Below are positions 1-5,475 of a DNA stretch of 5,475 bases, piece after piece. The notes under the pieces were generated by a model. It worked only from the letters and a program-made list of their open reading frames with translations, did no database searches and was not told where the DNA came from. The position numbers and the translations under genes were made by a program. Every line of letters begins with the position of its first letter. The first letter of the stretch is position 1. This stretch comes from an uncultured Ignavibacteriota bacterium (GTDB lineage: Bacteria; Bacteroidota; Ignavibacteria; Tepidaquicellales; Tepidaquicellaceae), in assembly GCA_903901375.1 (NCBI GenBank), contig CAIUQV010000417.1, positions 1 through 5,475 of the forward strand, given 5' to 3'.

Positions 1-2
1 TA

Positions 3-245
3 ACCAAATTGAATGCGGGTATTGATAAAAACTTATACGTTGAGCTTTTATCATTGCTTGAAAAGTATAATGTCATGGTGCACTTTAAACAGGATTATAA
101 CCTTGAAGAAAGATACAGATTTATCGTTGAAGAAGTATTTCTGCAGGGTGTTGATGAAGAAGATAAAAAAGCAGTGAAAGCTTTTGTGTATGAGGATTTC
201 CATCCTGAGATTATTTCTCCTCTCGACGAAGATGAAGAATTCTAA
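3..245 (+). CDS. Small acidic hypothetical protein, N-terminus uncertain or cut by window edge
   Basis: I do not recognise this protein. From a TTG at 9-11 it is 78 residues, but the frame stays open to the left edge (codons at 3-5 and 6-8), so the true start may lie outside the window. The only in-window start candidate is that TTG. The product has no cysteines, signal peptide or membrane segment. It looks like a soluble, mostly helical protein, with the pattern LYVELLSLLEKYNV near the start and the acidic tail DEDEEF. Its stop is 8 nt before the next gene, so it is probably co-transcribed with the peroxiredoxin-like gene. Codon use resembles its neighbours. It is very likely a real gene because of the tight spacing and uninterrupted frame, but no function can be given. 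Confidence 0.68.
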   Translation, partial: TKLNAGIDKNLYVELLSLLEKYNVMVHFKQDYNLEERYRFIVEEVFLQGVDEEDKKAVKAFVYEDFHPEIISPLDEDEEF

Positions 246-253
246 AATAATAT

Positions 254-805
254 ATGGTATTACTTCATAGTAATCCCGGTGAAATTGGCTCCTCTGCGAT
301 TGACTTTGAACTTAAAGGTGTTGACGGTAAAACATATTCACTGGATACTTTTGCCTCAAGTAATATTCTTGTATTAATCTTTATGTGCAACCATTGCCCG
401 TACGTTAAGGCTGTTGTAGAAAGGTTTGTCAAACTTCAGTCACATTTCAGGGACAGAAGTGTGCAGTTTGTTGGCATCAGTTCAAACGATGTGGAATCTT
501 ACCCCGAGGATTCTTTTGAGAATATGAAAAATTTTTCAAAGGAAAGAAATCTTAATTTTCCTTATCTTATTGATGAATATCAATCTACCGCAAAGAACTA
601 CGACGCAGTATGTACTCCTGATATTTATGTTTACGATATTAACAGGCTTCTAAGGTACAGGGGCAGACTTGATGATAACTGGAAAGAAGAAGATAAAGTT
701 AAGAGCAGGGACCTGGAATCAGCGATTGAATCTATCTTAAACAATAATGAAATAACATTTGAGCAAATTCCTTCTATGGGTTGTTCAATCAAATGGAAAA
801 AATAA
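254..805 (+). CDS. Peroxiredoxin-like thioredoxin-fold protein (AhpC/TSA superfamily, CxxC type)
   Basis: This 183-residue soluble protein belongs to the peroxiredoxin-like group (PRX_like1 type) of the thioredoxin fold. Seen in the sequence: the N-terminal stretch AIDFELKGVDGKTYSL (15-30), a strand leading into C45-N-H-C48-P-Y-V-K, the SSNDVESYPEDS segment (76-87), FPYLIDEYQ (102-110), C120-T-P-D with the expected cis-proline position at P122, YRGRLDDNW (135-143), and the C-terminal GCSIKWK with C177. These are the hallmark blocks of the family, and the length is normal. The CxxC replaces the single peroxidatic cysteine of true peroxiredoxins, so a thiol-disulfide oxidoreductase role is more likely than classical peroxidase activity, although the family is poorly characterised. 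There is no signal peptide, so it should act in the cytoplasm. It lies 8 nt after the upstream gene and 16 nt before gpmA. The ATG at 254 has no Shine-Dalgarno sequence. Confidence 0.9.
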   Translation: MVLLHSNPGEIGSSAIDFELKGVDGKTYSLDTFASSNILVLIFMCNHCPYVKAVVERFVKLQSHFRDRSVQFVGISSNDVESYPEDSFENMKNFSKERNLNFPYLIDEYQSTAKNYDAVCTPDIYVYDINRLLRYRGRLDDNWKEEDKVKSRDLESAIESILNNNEITFEQIPSMGCSIKWKK

Positions 806-821
806 ACTTAAATTATAAGTA

Positions 822-1427
822 ATGTCAAAATTAGTTGTAGTCAGACACGGCCAGTCTCAATGGAATCTCGAAAACCGTTTTACCGGATGGGTGGATATAG
901 AATTATCTCCTAAAGGTATTGAAGAAGCCCATAATGCAGGAAAGAAACTTAAAGGTTATGAATTCGATATGGCTTTTACTTCTGCCCTCAAAAGAGCTCA
1001 GAATACTTTACAAATCATACTTGATGAAATAGGGCAGAATAATATTCCTGTTGAATTTGATAAAGCTCTGAACGAAAGAATGTACGGCGATTTGCAGGGA
1101 CTTAATAAAGACGAGACCAGAAAGCAATTCGGTGATGACCAGGTGAAAATCTGGAGACGCAGCTACGATATAGCTCCTCCCAACGGTGAAAGCCTGAAAG
1201 ATACTGCGGCTAGAGTTCTTCCTTACTGGAATTATAATATAGTACCTCAGCTTAAAGCAGGTAAAAATGTGCTTATATCTGCTCATGGTAACAGTCTTCG
1301 TGCATTGATAATGCATCTGGAAAATCTGACTAAGGAGCAGATTCTTGAAACTGAAATACCAACCGGATGTCCAAAGTACTATAATCTCGACGAAAACCTT
1401 AAAGTACTGGAAACAAAATACTTGTAG
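822..1427 (+). CDS. gpmA: 2,3-bisphosphoglycerate-dependent phosphoglycerate mutase, short form
   Basis: The product interconverts 3-phosphoglycerate and 2-phosphoglycerate in glycolysis and gluconeogenesis through a phosphohistidine intermediate. The 201-residue protein shows the family signatures: R8-H9-G10-Q-S with H9 as the phosphorylated histidine, NRFTGWVDIELSPKG (18-32), R58 in the TSALKRA block, E85-R86 in LNERMYGDLQGLNK with E85 as the probable proton donor, W111-R112-R113, PPNGESLKDT (119-128), and the second catalytic histidine in H155-G-N-S-L-R. It is about 50 residues shorter than the E. coli enzyme. This matches the known short form, which lacks part of the C-terminal region, so it is not truncated. 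The ATG at 822 places RHG at the normal position. It follows the peroxiredoxin-like gene by 16 nt and sits 1 nt before the likely start of the HAD gene, suggesting an operon. Confidence 0.95.
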   Translation: MSKLVVVRHGQSQWNLENRFTGWVDIELSPKGIEEAHNAGKKLKGYEFDMAFTSALKRAQNTLQIILDEIGQNNIPVEFDKALNERMYGDLQGLNKDETRKQFGDDQVKIWRRSYDIAPPNGESLKDTAARVLPYWNYNIVPQLKAGKNVLISAHGNSLRALIMHLENLTKEQILETEIPTGCPKYYNLDENLKVLETKYL

Positions 1428-1428
1428 T

Positions 1429-2055
1429 TTGAAAAAGGAATATATCCGAAATATTATTTTTGACCTCGGCAATACATTAGTCTATTTCGACTTCTCATAT
1501 TTTTATAACGGTATTGCCGAAAGGGAAAAGAAACTGAGTGCTTTAAAATTCAGAAAATATATTTTTGATAATAAACTTGATGTAAAACTTATGTCTGGAA
1601 GGATTTCTCACAGGGAATTCTTCAGGAAAATGAAAAGAAAGTTTGACCTAAAAATAGGATACAATGACTTTATATATTTCTATTCGGATATTTTCTGGGT
1701 TAATCCTAATATGAAAAGGTTCCTTGAGAAAATCTCGCGCATCAAAAAATACAGATTGTTTTTATTGTCCAATACAGATTCACCGCATATTACATTTATC
1801 GATAATAATTTTCCTTTCGTAAAACTGCTCAGGAAGAGGGTTCTGTCATACAAAGTGAAAATGGCTAAACCTCAGAAGAAAATATTTAAATATACTCTCG
1901 AGAAGTTCAAACTTATTCCCGAAGAAACTGTTCTCGTGGATGATATGAAAGATAATGTTCTTTCTGCCCAGTCTCTCGGTATAAAAACTATTCATTATAA
2001 TAACCACAAGAAATTTACTGCTGAATTTTCAAAGCTTGTCAAAGGGATTTCCTGA
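1429..2055 (+). CDS. HAD-superfamily hydrolase, YihX-like (subfamily IA) phosphatase
   Basis: This is a probable cytoplasmic sugar-phosphate or other small-phosphate phosphatase. Numbering from the TTG at 1429 (208 residues), motif I is FDLGNTL with nucleophile D12, motif II is LLSNTD with S114, motif III is K147 in KMAKPQKKIF, and motif IV is VLVDDMKDN with D171-D172 and D175. The Asp normally found two residues after the nucleophile is Gly (DLGN), as in E. coli YihX. The blocks SGRISHREFF and LSNTDSPH also resemble YihX, a glucose-1-phosphate phosphatase, but the substrate here is not known. The cap region is rich in Lys, Arg and aromatic residues. The frame is open back to an ATG at 1345, but that would overlap gpmA by 83 nt and add 28 residues before the HAD fold. 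The TTG one base after the gpmA stop puts motif I at the usual distance from the N-terminus and suggests translational coupling. Confidence 0.87.
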   Translation: MKKEYIRNIIFDLGNTLVYFDFSYFYNGIAEREKKLSALKFRKYIFDNKLDVKLMSGRISHREFFRKMKRKFDLKIGYNDFIYFYSDIFWVNPNMKRFLEKISRIKKYRLFLLSNTDSPHITFIDNNFPFVKLLRKRVLSYKVKMAKPQKKIFKYTLEKFKLIPEETVLVDDMKDNVLSAQSLGIKTIHYNNHKKFTAEFSKLVKGIS

Positions 2056-2091
2056 TTAATAATATTTTTTAAAAGAAAGTGTAAAATTAAC

Positions 2092-2122
2092 TTGACAAAC
2101 TTAACAATGTTAAGTATATTTG
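2092..2122 (+). promoter_or_regulatory. Promoter of the tetR gene, sigma-70-like and Bacteroidota-like
   Basis: A perfect TTGACA (2092-2097) is followed after exactly 17 bp by TATATT (2115-2120). The downstream element also reads TATATTTG (2115-2122), which fits the Bacteroidota -7 box TAnnTTTG, and cTTG at 2091-2094 resembles its -33 partner. The spacer is almost filled by the 15-bp operator, so a bound repressor would block polymerase directly. The start of transcription would fall near 2127, leaving a leader of about 20 nt before the ATG at 2146. Confidence 0.8.
2100..2114 (+). promoter_or_regulatory. Inverted-repeat operator O1, likely bound by the TetR protein
   Basis: CTTAACA-A-TGTTAAG is a perfect 7-bp inverted repeat with a 1-bp centre. 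It lies between the -35 and -10 elements of the tetR promoter. Size and symmetry fit a TetR dimer site. Its reverse complement matches the repeat at 2774-2788 in 14 of 15 positions. That these are TetR sites is inferred from position, symmetry and duplication. Confidence 0.78.
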
Positions 2123-2125
2123 TAC

Positions 2126-2133
2126 TGTTAACA
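2126..2133 (+). promoter_or_regulatory. Short palindrome TGTTAACA at the predicted transcription start
   Basis: This perfect 8-bp palindrome is built from the same TGTTAA/TTAACA half-sites as operator O1, but overlapped so that the spacing differs. It sits where transcription of tetR would start. It may be an auxiliary, weaker repressor contact or a chance product of the AT-rich leader. Confidence 0.3.
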
Positions 2134-2145
2134 TTAATCTAATAA

Positions 2146-2754
2146 ATGGGAATAAACGAGAGAAAATACCGTGAGAAGCAGGAAATGATCGACCTGATAC
2201 TCGATGCGTCTATGAAACTTATCATCGAGGAAGGTTATGACAATATTACAATGCGTAAAATCGCCGATAAAATTGAATACAGTCCTACTACAATCTATCT
2301 CTATTTTAAGGATAAGTCTGAAATACTCTATAGTCTTCTTAATTTAGCTTTTGACAAGTTCTATGAAGCCCAGCTTGGAGTTCAGAATATCGGAAATCCA
2401 AAAGAGCGGCTTATGGCTCACGGTCTCGCATACGTCAATTTTGCAATGGAAAACCAGCATTATTACGATTTAATGTTCATTCTTAAAGAGCCAACTGAAA
2501 ATATGAAATGTCCTGACGACTGGCAGACATCTACAAGAACTTATGACTTGTTGAAAACCAATATTAAGCAGTGTATGGATGCCGGGTATCTAGAAACAGC
2601 CGACCTTGAAGTTATTGCATTCTCTTTGTGGTCACTCGTTCATGGTATTGCATCTCTTATGATTAAAAGGGGATTTATGATTCCTGAACCTTTCAGGCAA
2701 TACCTGATCTATAATTCTATACAGTATGCTTTTAAAGGTTTATTTATAAAATAA
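2146..2754 (+). CDS. TetR/AcrR-family transcriptional regulator
   Basis: This 202-residue regulator has the normal TetR length. The N-terminal DNA-binding domain covers about residues 12-60: helix 1 ends in KLIIEEGYDNITM, followed by the helix-turn-helix RKIADKIEYSPTTIYLYFKDKSEIL (37-61), with the family's typical TTIYLYF recognition helix and the FKDKSEIL start of helix 4. The C-terminal ligand and dimer domain contains W162-S-L-V-H166-G167, the motif of the WHG-type TetR C-terminal domain. The ligand is unknown. The gene has its own strong promoter with an operator in the spacer, so negative autoregulation is likely, and a near-identical operator precedes the receptor gene downstream. The ATG at 2146 has no Shine-Dalgarno sequence but fits the start of the domain. 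The protein is soluble and no truncation is seen. Confidence 0.93.
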   Translation: MGINERKYREKQEMIDLILDASMKLIIEEGYDNITMRKIADKIEYSPTTIYLYFKDKSEILYSLLNLAFDKFYEAQLGVQNIGNPKERLMAHGLAYVNFAMENQHYYDLMFILKEPTENMKCPDDWQTSTRTYDLLKTNIKQCMDAGYLETADLEVIAFSLWSLVHGIASLMIKRGFMIPEPFRQYLIYNSIQYAFKGLFIK

Positions 2755-2761
2755 TATATTT

Positions 2762-2794
2762 TTTGTCTGATTACTTAACATTGTTAATTAAAAT
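2762..2794 (+). promoter_or_regulatory. Putative promoter of the TonB-dependent receptor gene
   Basis: TTTG (2762-2765), overlapping a TTGTCT, could serve as the -33/-35 element. TAAAAT (2789-2794), five of six matches to the -10 consensus, directly follows operator O2, just as TATATT directly follows O1. The spacing from TTGTCT is 20 bp, which is long for sigma-70, so this promoter is weaker and less certain than the tetR one. Transcription would start near 2801, leaving about 20 nt before the ATG at 2822. Confidence 0.45.
2774..2788 (+). promoter_or_regulatory. Inverted-repeat operator O2 in front of the receptor gene
   Basis: CTTAACA-T-TGTTAAT contains a perfect 13-bp inverted repeat (2775-2787). 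It matches the reverse complement of operator O1 in 14 of 15 positions. It lies 33 nt before the preferred receptor start codon and abuts a -10-like TAAAAT. Two copies of such a site, one before each gene of the pair, point to shared control by the TetR protein encoded between them. Confidence 0.76.
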
Positions 2795-2821
2795 ATGCAT
2801 ATTAACTTAATACTATATACT

Positions 2822-5122
2822 ATGAAGAAAATTATCTATCTGTCCCTTTTGCTATTCTTTCTTACAGGGTTTTTAAGAGCTGAGTATTATCTTACAACCG
2901 ATAACGGAATAATAGACGGTAAAGTTATAGATCACGATACTCAAAGTCCGGTTGCAGATGCAGTGATTAAAATTATGTCATCAGGAGTTAAAGCCGGTTC
3001 AGATGATAAAGGTAATTTCAGGTTTGAAAACCTTAAAAATGGTAATTATGTCCTCGAGGTTTCAGCAATCGGCTATAAAACGATAATGAAAACTGATATC
3101 GTAATCTCGTCAGGAAAGCCTGTAACGGTTATTATCGAACTGAACTCCACTGGCTTCTCTACCGAATCTATTAATGTTGACGCAAATTATTTCGATAAAA
3201 ATGCTGACATTAATATAAGTTCTGTTAATCTTGATTATGAAGAGGTAAGGCGGTCTCCCGGAGCTTCGGAAGATATTTCAAGAATGCTTCAAACCGCTCC
3301 GGGCGTCTCTGTCCTAAATGATCAGAGGAACGACCTCGTTGTAAGGGGCGGTTCTCCTTCTGAAAACCTTCTGCTTATAGATGGTGTTGACCTGCCAAAC
3401 ATAAGTCATTATGGCTCTCAGGGTACAACAGGCGGTGCCATTACCTTTCTCAATCTAAAGTTCATCAGAGAGGCTGATATACTTACGGGCGGTTATAATG
3501 CAAAGTTCGGAGACAGGCTTTCAGGTGTTGTTGATATTAAACTCAGGGAGGGAAGTTTTAAAGATTATATCAATAACTTAAACCTTTCTTTTGCGGGATT
3601 CGGAGGTACTTTTGAAGGTCCAATATCAGGAAAGACATCTTATTTGTTTTCTGTAAACAGAAGCTACCTGGATTTACTTAAAGGCGCATTGAGGCTTTCC
3701 GCAGTTCCGAATTACTGGGATTTCAACCTGAAACTAACTCACAAAATTGACGATAATAACATATTAAGCCTGATAGGATTTTCTGCGCTCGATAAGATAA
3801 ATTTTGTTGTTGATGAAAATACTTCCGTTAATGATTTTCCTTATGATTCCGATAATAAAACAAATACCTATACTGGCGGTATTGTATATAAACGTTTGAA
3901 TAAAAAAGGATATTTGCAGGCTGTCGTTTCAAATACTAATACCAATTATTTCAGCGATAATATTTATGCTCTGACGAATAAAAGAGAGTACTACCTGGAT
4001 AACAACGAGAATGAACTGACTTCTAAACTCGAATTTAATCAGAAAATTTCGGGTTCATTTTTTGTTACTATCAACGGTGGCGGTAAATGGGGAAGATACA
4101 AGAATGATATTTATGCCGTACAGGACACAACTGCACAGGGTTATGTCATTCCCGAACTTTCAGTGAACAATGCAATCAATAACACAAAACTTTTTGCAGG
4201 TATTAATTTCACGAGTAAGTTCTTTAAAGACAGACTCGTGCTTAACTACGGTATAAGATACGATTACTTTGATTATATTAAAAATAAAAACACCGTATCC
4301 CCCAGATTCGGAGCTTCTTTCTATTTAACAAATAATACTATCATCAATGCATCCTATGGAATATTCCATCAGGCACCTTTAAACATTTGGCTCGCTTCAG
4401 ACCCGAGGAATTCAGAATTAAACAGTATGCGGAGTGACCATTATATAGCAGGAATTGAGCATATGCTCTCAAAGGATATTAAACTTGTTGCAGAAGTTTA
4501 TGAAAAGAAATACAGTGATTATGCCGTTAGCGTAAACAATCCTGAATACATTCTAATAGACGGTGGTTCTGACTTCGGACCTAATATCGTGGGTTATGCT
4601 TCCAGTACCGGTAATGGTTACGTCAGAGGTATCGATTTATCAATACAGAAAAAACTCACAGGTAACGGTCTGTACGGTTCTGTGAATTATTCCTATTCGA
4701 AATCAGGATTCACGTCACTTGCAGGAGGAGAAAAACAGGCTGCTTTCGACCCCACGCATCAGTTTACTGTAATTCTTGGATACCAGGTTGCAGATGATTG
4801 GTTAGTCGGAATTAAGTTTAAGTATGCCGGCGGTAGACCATACACTCCTTTCGATCCGGTTATTTCATCACAACTTGGAAGAGGTGTCTGGGATATGACT
4901 AAGTTTAATGAGGAAAGATATCCTGCATACAGCAGACTTGACGTTAGAGTAGATAAGAAATTCTATTTCAGGAAAATCTGTCTGACTACATACTTTGAAT
5001 TGCAGAATGCTTATAACAGAGAAAATATTTATGGATACTTCTGGAATAAAGCAAAGAACGAGCAAGGTACGATTTATCAGTGGGGATTTATGCCTGTCGG
5101 CGGTTTCAATCTTGAATTTTAG
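2822..5122 (+). CDS. TonB-dependent outer-membrane receptor with carboxypeptidase-regulatory-like domain
   Basis: This protein is predicted to import an unknown ligand across the outer membrane using TonB-ExbBD energy. From the ATG at 2822 it has 766 residues. Residues 1-20 form a signal peptide (MKK, then a Leu/Ile/Phe-rich core ending at LRA), with no lipobox cysteine. Residues about 29-113 are a carboxypeptidase-D regulatory-like beta-sandwich (IDGKVIDHDTQSPVADAVI, DDKGNFRFENLKNGNY). ESINVDA (115-121) is a possible TonB box. The plug spans about 140-244, with NDLVVRGGSPSENLLLIDG (170-188) and the plug end RLSGVVDIKLREG. The rest is beta-barrel, ending in GGFNLEF with the terminal Phe expected for BAM-dependent insertion. 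An ATG at 2795 is in frame but would place nine residues before the signal peptide and overlaps the putative -10. No SusD-like partner is adjacent. Operator O2 suggests control by the upstream TetR protein. Confidence 0.92.
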   Translation: MKKIIYLSLLLFFLTGFLRAEYYLTTDNGIIDGKVIDHDTQSPVADAVIKIMSSGVKAGSDDKGNFRFENLKNGNYVLEVSAIGYKTIMKTDIVISSGKPVTVIIELNSTGFSTESINVDANYFDKNADINISSVNLDYEEVRRSPGASEDISRMLQTAPGVSVLNDQRNDLVVRGGSPSENLLLIDGVDLPNISHYGSQGTTGGAITFLNLKFIREADILTGGYNAKFGDRLSGVVDIKLREGSFKDYINNLNLSFAGFGGTFEGPISGKTSYLFSVNRSYLDLLKGALRLSAVPNYWDFNLKLTHKIDDNNILSLIGFSALDKINFVVDENTSVNDFPYDSDNKTNTYTGGIVYKRLNKKGYLQAVVSNTNTNYFSDNIYALTNKREYYLDNNENELTSKLEFNQKISGSFFVTINGGGKWGRYKNDIYAVQDTTAQGYVIPELSVNNAINNTKLFAGINFTSKFFKDRLVLNYGIRYDYFDYIKNKNTVSPRFGASFYLTNNTIINASYGIFHQAPLNIWLASDPRNSELNSMRSDHYIAGIEHMLSKDIKLVAEVYEKKYSDYAVSVNNPEYILIDGGSDFGPNIVGYASSTGNGYVRGIDLSIQKKLTGNGLYGSVNYSYSKSGFTSLAGGEKQAAFDPTHQFTVILGYQVADDWLVGIKFKYAGGRPYTPFDPVISSQLGRGVWDMTKFNEERYPAYSRLDVRVDKKFYFRKICLTTYFELQNAYNRENIYGYFWNKAKNEQGTIYQWGFMPVGGFNLEF

Positions 5123-5132
5123 TGTTAAATTA

Positions 5133-5159
5133 AAAAGGGACTGCTTTGCAGTCCCTTTT
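5133..5159. terminator. Bidirectional intrinsic terminator between convergent genes
   Basis: AAAAGGGACTGC (5133-5144) pairs perfectly with GCAGTCCCTTTT (5148-5159) around a TTT loop. The GC-rich core is flanked by an A tract on the left and a T tract on the right, so the hairpin can terminate transcription on both strands. It lies 10 nt after the receptor stop and 19 nt from the folE2 stop, serving both convergent genes. Confidence 0.9.
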
Positions 5160-5178
5160 GATTTACTGATGTTATTAA

Positions 5179-5475
5179 TTAAAACCTTTTAATTACAAAG
5201 TCTTTCTGATTTCCATTCGTAAATTCTTCGTGAGATTCAATCATTGCATAAGCATTATGATTATGAATGCTTTCAAAGTTCTCTGCTTCAACCGAATACC
5301 AGAGAATGTTCTTATTTGCCCTTAATTTGAGTACGACGTTCCTTACAACGTCTTCGACAAAAACAGGATTCTCATACGCTTTCTCAGTAACGTATTTTTC
5401 GTCATCTCTTTTCAGAAGAGTATAAAGCTCCGAACTTGCACTTTTTTCTATTATCGAAATTATATCTTCAAACCA
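5179..5475 (-). CDS. folE2: GTP cyclohydrolase FolE2 (type IB), C-terminal part, cut by window edge
   Basis: The minus strand is open from the right edge to a TAA at 5181-5179 and encodes the last 98 residues of a protein that is normally about 260-300 residues long. The fragment carries the C-terminal hallmarks of FolE2/MptA: SASSELYTLLKRDDEKYVTE, AYENPVFVEDVVRNVVLKLR, and VEAENFESIHNHNAYA. The conserved Glu and His residues in these blocks belong to the metal and active-site region of the family. FolE2 converts GTP to 7,8-dihydroneopterin triphosphate, the first step of tetrahydrofolate synthesis and also a source for queuosine precursors, and unlike FolE it does not depend on zinc. The start and N-terminal domain lie outside the window. 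The gene is convergent with the receptor gene and shares the terminator, with no sign of a functional link between them. Recognition rests on strong motif agreement. Confidence 0.94.
   Translation of the reverse strand, partial: WFEDIISIIEKSASSELYTLLKRDDEKYVTEKAYENPVFVEDVVRNVVLKLRANKNILWYSVEAENFESIHNHNAYAMIESHEEFTNGNQKDFVIKRF

Noticed and set aside
1008..1472. Open frame of 154 codons on the minus strand
   Set aside because: It lies opposite gpmA and the start of the HAD gene, which have clear motifs. Its translation shows no domain logic, so it is a shadow frame.
2056..2091. Terminator after the HAD gene
   Set aside because: The stretch is A/T-rich with a T run, but I find no convincing stem before it.
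2748..2766. AT-only hairpin (AAAATA-ATA-TATTTT) followed by T at the tetR end as a terminator
   Set aside because: The stem has no G-C pairs and would be too weak. Some readthrough from tetR into the receptor gene therefore remains possible.
2795..2821. Upstream ATG as receptor start
   Set aside because: It would put nine extra residues before an otherwise standard MKK signal peptide and overlaps the predicted -10 region. The ATG at 2822 is preferred.
4868..5065. Minus-strand open frame of 65 codons
   Set aside because: It lies fully opposite the receptor's C-terminal barrel strands and has no recognisable features.
4995..5192. Plus-strand open frame of 65 codons overlapping the receptor end
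   Set aside because: It reads through the receptor's C-terminus in another frame and then through the terminator hairpin, which is incompatible with a real gene.

Overview
The window is AT-rich bacterial DNA that most likely comes from the Bacteroidota/Ignavibacteriota (FCB) side of the tree. Three things suggest this. The large outer-membrane receptor has an N-terminal carboxypeptidase-regulatory-like domain followed by a plug and barrel. The start codons are preceded by A/T-rich leaders with no clear Shine-Dalgarno sequence. One promoter fits both the sigma-70 pattern and the Bacteroidota TAnnTTTG box. The phylum is inferred from style, not from a marker gene.

Left part (1-2055): a tightly packed plus-strand cluster, probably one transcript. 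It holds a small acidic hypothetical protein (cut or nearly cut by the left edge), a peroxiredoxin-like thioredoxin-fold protein with a CNHC motif, a short-type 2,3-bisphosphoglycerate-dependent phosphoglycerate mutase (gpmA), and a YihX-like HAD phosphatase. The HAD gene probably starts at a TTG one base after the gpmA stop. Gaps are 8, 16 and 1 nt. The cluster mixes redox and glycolytic/sugar-phosphate housekeeping functions.

Middle part (2056-5122): a TetR-family regulator followed by a TonB-dependent outer-membrane receptor. A near-identical inverted repeat, CTTAACA-N-TGTTAAG/T, lies in front of each gene and in both cases directly abuts a -10-like hexamer. The simplest reading is that the TetR protein represses its own gene and the receptor gene through these two operators, forming a small ligand-responsive uptake module. 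The ligand is not evident from sequence. This is the most interesting part of the window.

Right part (5123-5475): a perfect 12-bp hairpin flanked by A and T tracts serves as a shared bidirectional terminator between the receptor gene and a convergent minus-strand gene. That gene is the C-terminal third of GTP cyclohydrolase FolE2, which runs off the right edge. No RNA genes, insertion sequences or CRISPR arrays were seen, and no gene-free stretch exceeds about 90 bases.
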